Part shown: piece after piece, positions 60,841 to 64,000 of the stretch
How positions within the stretch are numbered: the first letter of the stretch is position 1
Layout: every line of letters starts with the position of its first letter
Origin: Halopseudomonas salina
Lineage (GTDB): Bacteria; Pseudomonadota; Gammaproteobacteria; Pseudomonadales; Pseudomonadaceae
Assembly: GCF_008641105.1 (NCBI RefSeq)
Contig: NZ_VTTI01000004.1
Coordinates: 186,001 to 250,000 of the forward strand
Direction: 5' to 3'
DNA length: 64,000 nucleotides
Notes under the pieces: model-generated
Seen by the model: the letters and a program-made list of their open reading frames with translations, nothing else
What the model was told of the DNA's origin: nothing
Databases searched by the model: none
Program-made: the position numbers and the translations under genes

Positions 60841-62160
60841 CTACTCGCTTGGCTGCCAGCGTATGCTCCAATCCTCGCCCGCGTGTTGGCGAAGATAGGC
60901 TTCATTGTTCCAGCGGCCACCTATAGAAACCAGCTCCTCGCGGTGGTAAATCAGGGGAATTCTGGCTCGTAACCAGGTCGGCAAACCGGCCTCTTGCAGC
61001 AGATGCTTGAGCGACTGCGTGGGCCTGCCCGCTAGCCGGATCACTTCACCGCCCTGGCGATAGCGCACAACCCATTCTGCCAGATCATCCGGCGTGACTG
61101 CCGGCAGATGAACCAGAAGCGCACCGTTACGGGGGGTGAGCAAGACTTTTCCACTGGACTGGATCGATTGCCCATCCATGTACGGGGCATCAGAAACCGG
61201 CAACAGCCACAACCGACCTGACGACCGGCATAGCCTCCCCTCTTCCAGTTCGAGGACAGGCTGGCTATCGCTCGCACCATGGAGTTGCTGATCAAGCTCT
61301 TGCAGCCGACGCTGCGACAGCCTGCACCCATGAACCCTTAGCCAGTAGCGCAGCACATTGTTACGCCGCGCAGTAGACAGATCCATCAATCCCGCAACCG
61401 ACAGACTAGGCCGGTCAGCTAACCAGGGGTCTTCAAGGCCGGCAGCCAACAACTGCATATCCTCCTCGGCACGCTCATCAAGCACCTCGTTTGCCTCACG
61501 AACATGTCGGGCGAGGGTCAGCAGGCTGTTATCGATGGCTGGCCATCCCTGCCGCAGGGTCGGTAGCAGGTTATGCCGCAGCGCGCTGCGGGCAAAACGA
61601 GGATCATGGTTGGCCGGATCTTCTACCCAGGTGAGCTCACGGCCCCTGGCCCATAGCTGTAATTCACTGCGGGGCTGGTCGAGCAAGGGTCTTATGAGCT
61701 TCCCCCTGTCCAATATGCGGCTCGCCGGCATACCCGCCAGACCGCGCAGACCAGTGCCGCGCAGCATCCTGAACAACAAGGTTTCCAACTGATCCTCACA
61801 GTGATGGGCAAGCAGAAGGCAGTCGCTAGTGTCCATATGGCGGGCAAAAGCGGCGTAGCGGGCGTCACGGGCCTGGGCCTCGATGCTTGCGCCCGCAGCC
61901 AGTTGAACCCGCTCGACAGTCAGTGGTACCTGCCTGGCCTCGCATTCCCGGACACAGTGCTCCGTCCAGCTATCAGCATCAGGATGCAGGCCGTGGTGGA
62001 CGTGAATGGCTCGCAGAGGGGGCAATGGATGCTCGCGGCCCAGATCGACCAGTGCGTCGAGCAGTACCATTGAGTCCATACCACCGGACAACCCCAACCA
62101 CCAGGTCGGAGCATCCGTGCAGGGCAGCAACTGCCTGAGCAGCTCCTGCGTGGAGAACAT
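60841..62160 (-). CDS. tilS: tRNA(Ile)-lysidine synthetase
   Basis: This 439-residue ATP-dependent enzyme changes C34 of tRNA-Ile(CAU) to lysidine, which alters both codon and amino-acid identity. The PP-loop SGGMDS is at 25-30, followed by HVHHGLHPDADSWTEHC and HHCEDQLETLLFRMLRGTGLRGLAGM. A C-terminal TilS domain is present. It follows accA directly: its start (62160) abuts the accA stop (62161). Confidence 0.97.
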   Translation of the reverse strand: MFSTQELLRQLLPCTDAPTWWLGLSGGMDSMVLLDALVDLGREHPLPPLRAIHVHHGLHPDADSWTEHCVRECEARQVPLTVERVQLAAGASIEAQARDARYAAFARHMDTSDCLLLAHHCEDQLETLLFRMLRGTGLRGLAGMPASRILDRGKLIRPLLDQPRSELQLWARGRELTWVEDPANHDPRFARSALRHNLLPTLRQGWPAIDNSLLTLARHVREANEVLDERAEEDMQLLAAGLEDPWLADRPSLSVAGLMDLSTARRNNVLRYWLRVHGCRLSQRRLQELDQQLHGASDSQPVLELEEGRLCRSSGRLWLLPVSDAPYMDGQSIQSSGKVLLTPRNGALLVHLPAVTPDDLAEWVVRYRQGGEVIRLAGRPTQSLKHLLQEAGLPTWLRARIPLIYHREELVSIGGRWNNEAYLRQHAGEDWSIRWQPSE

Positions 62161-63117
62161 CTACTTCAGACCAAATGCCATCAGGCGCTCATAACGGCGC
62201 TCGAGCAGCTCTTCGGCCGGTAAAGCCTCAAGGGCATCGAGCTCAACCAGCAACTGCGCCTTGATGCGGGCTGCCATTTCTTCAGGCTTGCGATGTGCAC
62301 CACCCAGAGGCTCGGCAATCAGGTTGTCGACCAGCTTGAGCTCTTTCAGGCGCTCGGCAGTTATACCCATGGCCTCGGCGGCGTCAGCGGCCTTCTCGGA
62401 TTTTTTCCAGAGTATAGAGGCGCAACCTTCTGGAGAGATGACCGCGTAAGTGGAGTACTGCAGCATCATCAAGCGATCGCATACACCGATAGCCAATGCA
62501 CCGCCTGATCCACCTTCACCAATGACAGTGGCAATAATGGGCGTCTTCAACCGCGCCATGATCTGCAGGTTCCAGGCAATAGCTTCACTCTGCCCACGCT
62601 CCTCGGCGTCGATACCCGGGTAAGCACCCGGCGTGTCGATAAAGGTCAACAGCGGCATATTGAAGCGCTCGGCCATCTGCATCAACCGACAGGCCTTGCG
62701 ATAGCCTTCAGGCTTGGGCATGCCAAAGTTGCGGCGGACCTTTTCCTTCACGTCGCGTCCCTTCTGATGCCCGATCACCATTACCGGCCGGCCATCCAGT
62801 CGCGCAATACCACCAACAATCGCGGCATCATCAGCAAAATGCCGGTCGCCATGCAGCTCTTCGAAATCGGTAAAAATCTCTCTGATGTAATCCAGCGTGT
62901 AGGGGCGCTGGGGATGACGCGCCATCTGGGCGATCTGCCAGCTGCTCAGGTTGCCGAAGATGCTTTCGGTCAACGAACGGCTTTTGTCCTGAAGACGGGA
63001 GATCTCGTCAGTAATATTCAGGGAGTTGTCGCTGCCTACCAGCCGCAGCTCCTCAATCTTGGCCTGCAGATCGGCTATCGGCTGTTCGAACTCCAGGTAT
63101 TTCTGGCTCTTGCTCAT
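62161..63117 (-). CDS. accA: Acetyl-CoA carboxylase carboxyltransferase subunit alpha
   Basis: This 318-residue subunit of the carboxyltransferase transfers CO2 from carboxybiotin to acetyl-CoA, with AccD. The sequence shows [38 protein letters not shown], and [39 protein letters not shown], ending [10 protein letters not shown]. The start is either 63117 or 63123; 63117 was preferred. It lies 99 bp downstream of dnaE on the same strand. Confidence 0.97.
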   Translation of the reverse strand: MSKSQKYLEFEQPIADLQAKIEELRLVGSDNSLNITDEISRLQDKSRSLTESIFGNLSSWQIAQMARHPQRPYTLDYIREIFTDFEELHGDRHFADDAAIVGGIARLDGRPVMVIGHQKGRDVKEKVRRNFGMPKPEGYRKACRLMQMAERFNMPLLTFIDTPGAYPGIDAEERGQSEAIAWNLQIMARLKTPIIATVIGEGGSGGALAIGVCDRLMMLQYSTYAVISPEGCASILWKKSEKAADAAEAMGITAERLKELKLVDNLIAEPLGGAHRKPEEMAARIKAQLLVELDALEALPAEELLERRYERLMAFGLK

Positions 63118-63216
63118 AAGCATCCATCATCCACGTGGGCCCTGCGACAGGGCGTACGATTTTTGCATTACCTTAAGGGATTGGCGGCCCGGCGTCGAGC
63201 CACCCCTTCAGGCTTG

Positions 63217-64000
63217 TTATCTATAGTGCAGGGAGACGCTGTCTTTGCCCAACTGGTCACGCAATCCCTGAACCAGATCATCCGCTGGCTCAACCCGCCA
63301 GGTCTCACCCAGACGCAGCTCCGCAGCCGCATCGGGCCGCTGCAGGTCCACGGTCACTGCGCAATTTCCCGGGTGTTTCTGCAAAAGACCAGCAATCTGG
63401 CCCAGGCTTTCCGGACCATGGCGGGTGGTATCCAGACTGATCCGCACACTGTCGAGCAAGGTGGTGCGTGCATCTTCGAGACTCATTACCCGCTTGACAC
63501 GCATCCGCAGACCGCCGGAAAAATCGTCCTGTGACACCTCGCCCTCGACTACCAGCAATGCATCTTTCTGCAGTAACGCCTGGGACGACTGATAGGCCTC
63601 TGCATAGAGGGATACCTCGATACGGGAAGAACGGTCGTCGAGCGTAACGAAGCCCATCTTGTCACCGCGCTTGCTTTTCATCACCCGCAGATCGAATACC
63701 AGGCCGGCAATGGTTTGACTGTCCCGCGAGGGCTTGAGATCAATGATGCGCTGGCGGGCAAAACGCCGTATCTCTTTCTCATACTCATCAATCGGGTGCC
63801 CGGTCAGATACAGGCCGAGGGTTTCTTTCTCACCACGCAGGCGCTCCTTGAAAGACCATTCCCGCGCCCGACGATAGGCTTCATACACGTCACGCTCGGT
63901 GGAGGGCCCGAGCAATTCGCCAAACAGGTCGCCATGACCACTGTCAGCGCTTTTGGCAGTCTGCTCGGCCGAAGCGATAGCCTCTTCCATTGCCGCCATC
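63217..64000 (-). CDS. dnaE: DNA polymerase III alpha subunit, C-terminal part
   Basis: The 5' end lies beyond the right edge, so only about 261 C-terminal residues are seen. They include the segment GHPIDEYEKEIRRFARQRI, the OB-fold TIAGLVFDLRVMKSKRGDKMGFVTLDD, and the tau-interacting C-terminal domain ending SVSLHYR. This is the replicative polymerase, distinct from dnaE2 about 10 kb away. The order dnaE-accA-tilS-pyrG-kdsA-eno is the standard Pseudomonas block. Confidence 0.97.
   Translation of the reverse strand, partial: MAAMEEAIASAEQTAKSADSGHGDLFGELLGPSTERDVYEAYRRAREWSFKERLRGEKETLGLYLTGHPIDEYEKEIRRFARQRIIDLKPSRDSQTIAGLVFDLRVMKSKRGDKMGFVTLDDRSSRIEVSLYAEAYQSSQALLQKDALLVVEGEVSQDDFSGGLRMRVKRVMSLEDARTTLLDSVRISLDTTRHGPESLGQIAGLLQKHPGNCAVTVDLQRPDAAAELRLGETWRVEPADDLVQGLRDQLGKDSVSLHYR

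Overview
This window looks like a chromosomal segment of a gamma-proteobacterium of the Pseudomonadaceae. Gene content, local gene order and protein sequences resemble Pseudomonas, possibly the Halopseudomonas branch; the genus is an inference. Nearly all of it is housekeeping DNA. I see no insertion sequence, prophage, integrase, CRISPR array, rRNA or toxin-antitoxin pair. About 58 protein genes, one tRNA and one strongly supported small RNA fill the window.

Left part (1-9.9 kb). The end of an MBL-fold nuclease and a LOG-family gene face recX-recA-cinA, followed by mutS and fdxA. This is the usual Pseudomonas recA-mutS-fdxA block. Downstream of fdxA lies an unannotated small RNA on the minus strand (about 6835-6965). 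It has eight GGA motifs, hairpins presenting GGA or GGG in their loops, its own promoter and terminator, and a GacA-type upstream palindrome. I identify it as rsmZ. In other Pseudomonas rsmZ is followed by rpoS; here groEL-groES (sigma-32 type promoter) and fxsA follow.

Middle part (10-50 kb). This is a mosaic of conserved metabolic and cell-envelope genes. It holds an SDR reductase, a DUF481 protein, an alkyltransferase-like protein, AmpG, a small outer-membrane barrel, MscS, and YajQ beside a response regulator with a degenerate GGDEF domain. Next come PanE and the cobalamin adenosyltransferase. A block follows that matches Pseudomonas order: chemoreceptor, ampE, ampD, DUF1631 gene, (agcS), nadC. 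After it are an LtaS-like sulfatase, an HDOD protein, a HAD phosphatase, tesB, a histone-deacetylase-family gene, a BaiN-like flavoprotein, pdxH, a serine beta-lactamase-like hydrolase, dinG, several small conserved genes, dinB, a diguanylate cyclase, tRNA-fMet, and a three-gene valine/isobutyrate catabolic operon.

Right part (50-64 kb). A LexA-controlled imuA-imuB-dnaE2 mutagenesis operon abuts the conserved ispD-ftsB-eno-kdsA-pyrG-tilS-accA-dnaE block, all on the minus strand. The window ends inside dnaE.

The main architectural point is a rearrangement. In Pseudomonas aeruginosa, fdxA-rsmZ is joined to ispD by rpoS-nlpD-pcm-surE-truD-ispF. Here those genes are absent and about 49 kb of other genes lies between. 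DNA-damage genes are frequent (recA, recX, mutS, dinG, dinB, imuA, imuB, dnaE2), and both recA and imuA carry readable LexA boxes.
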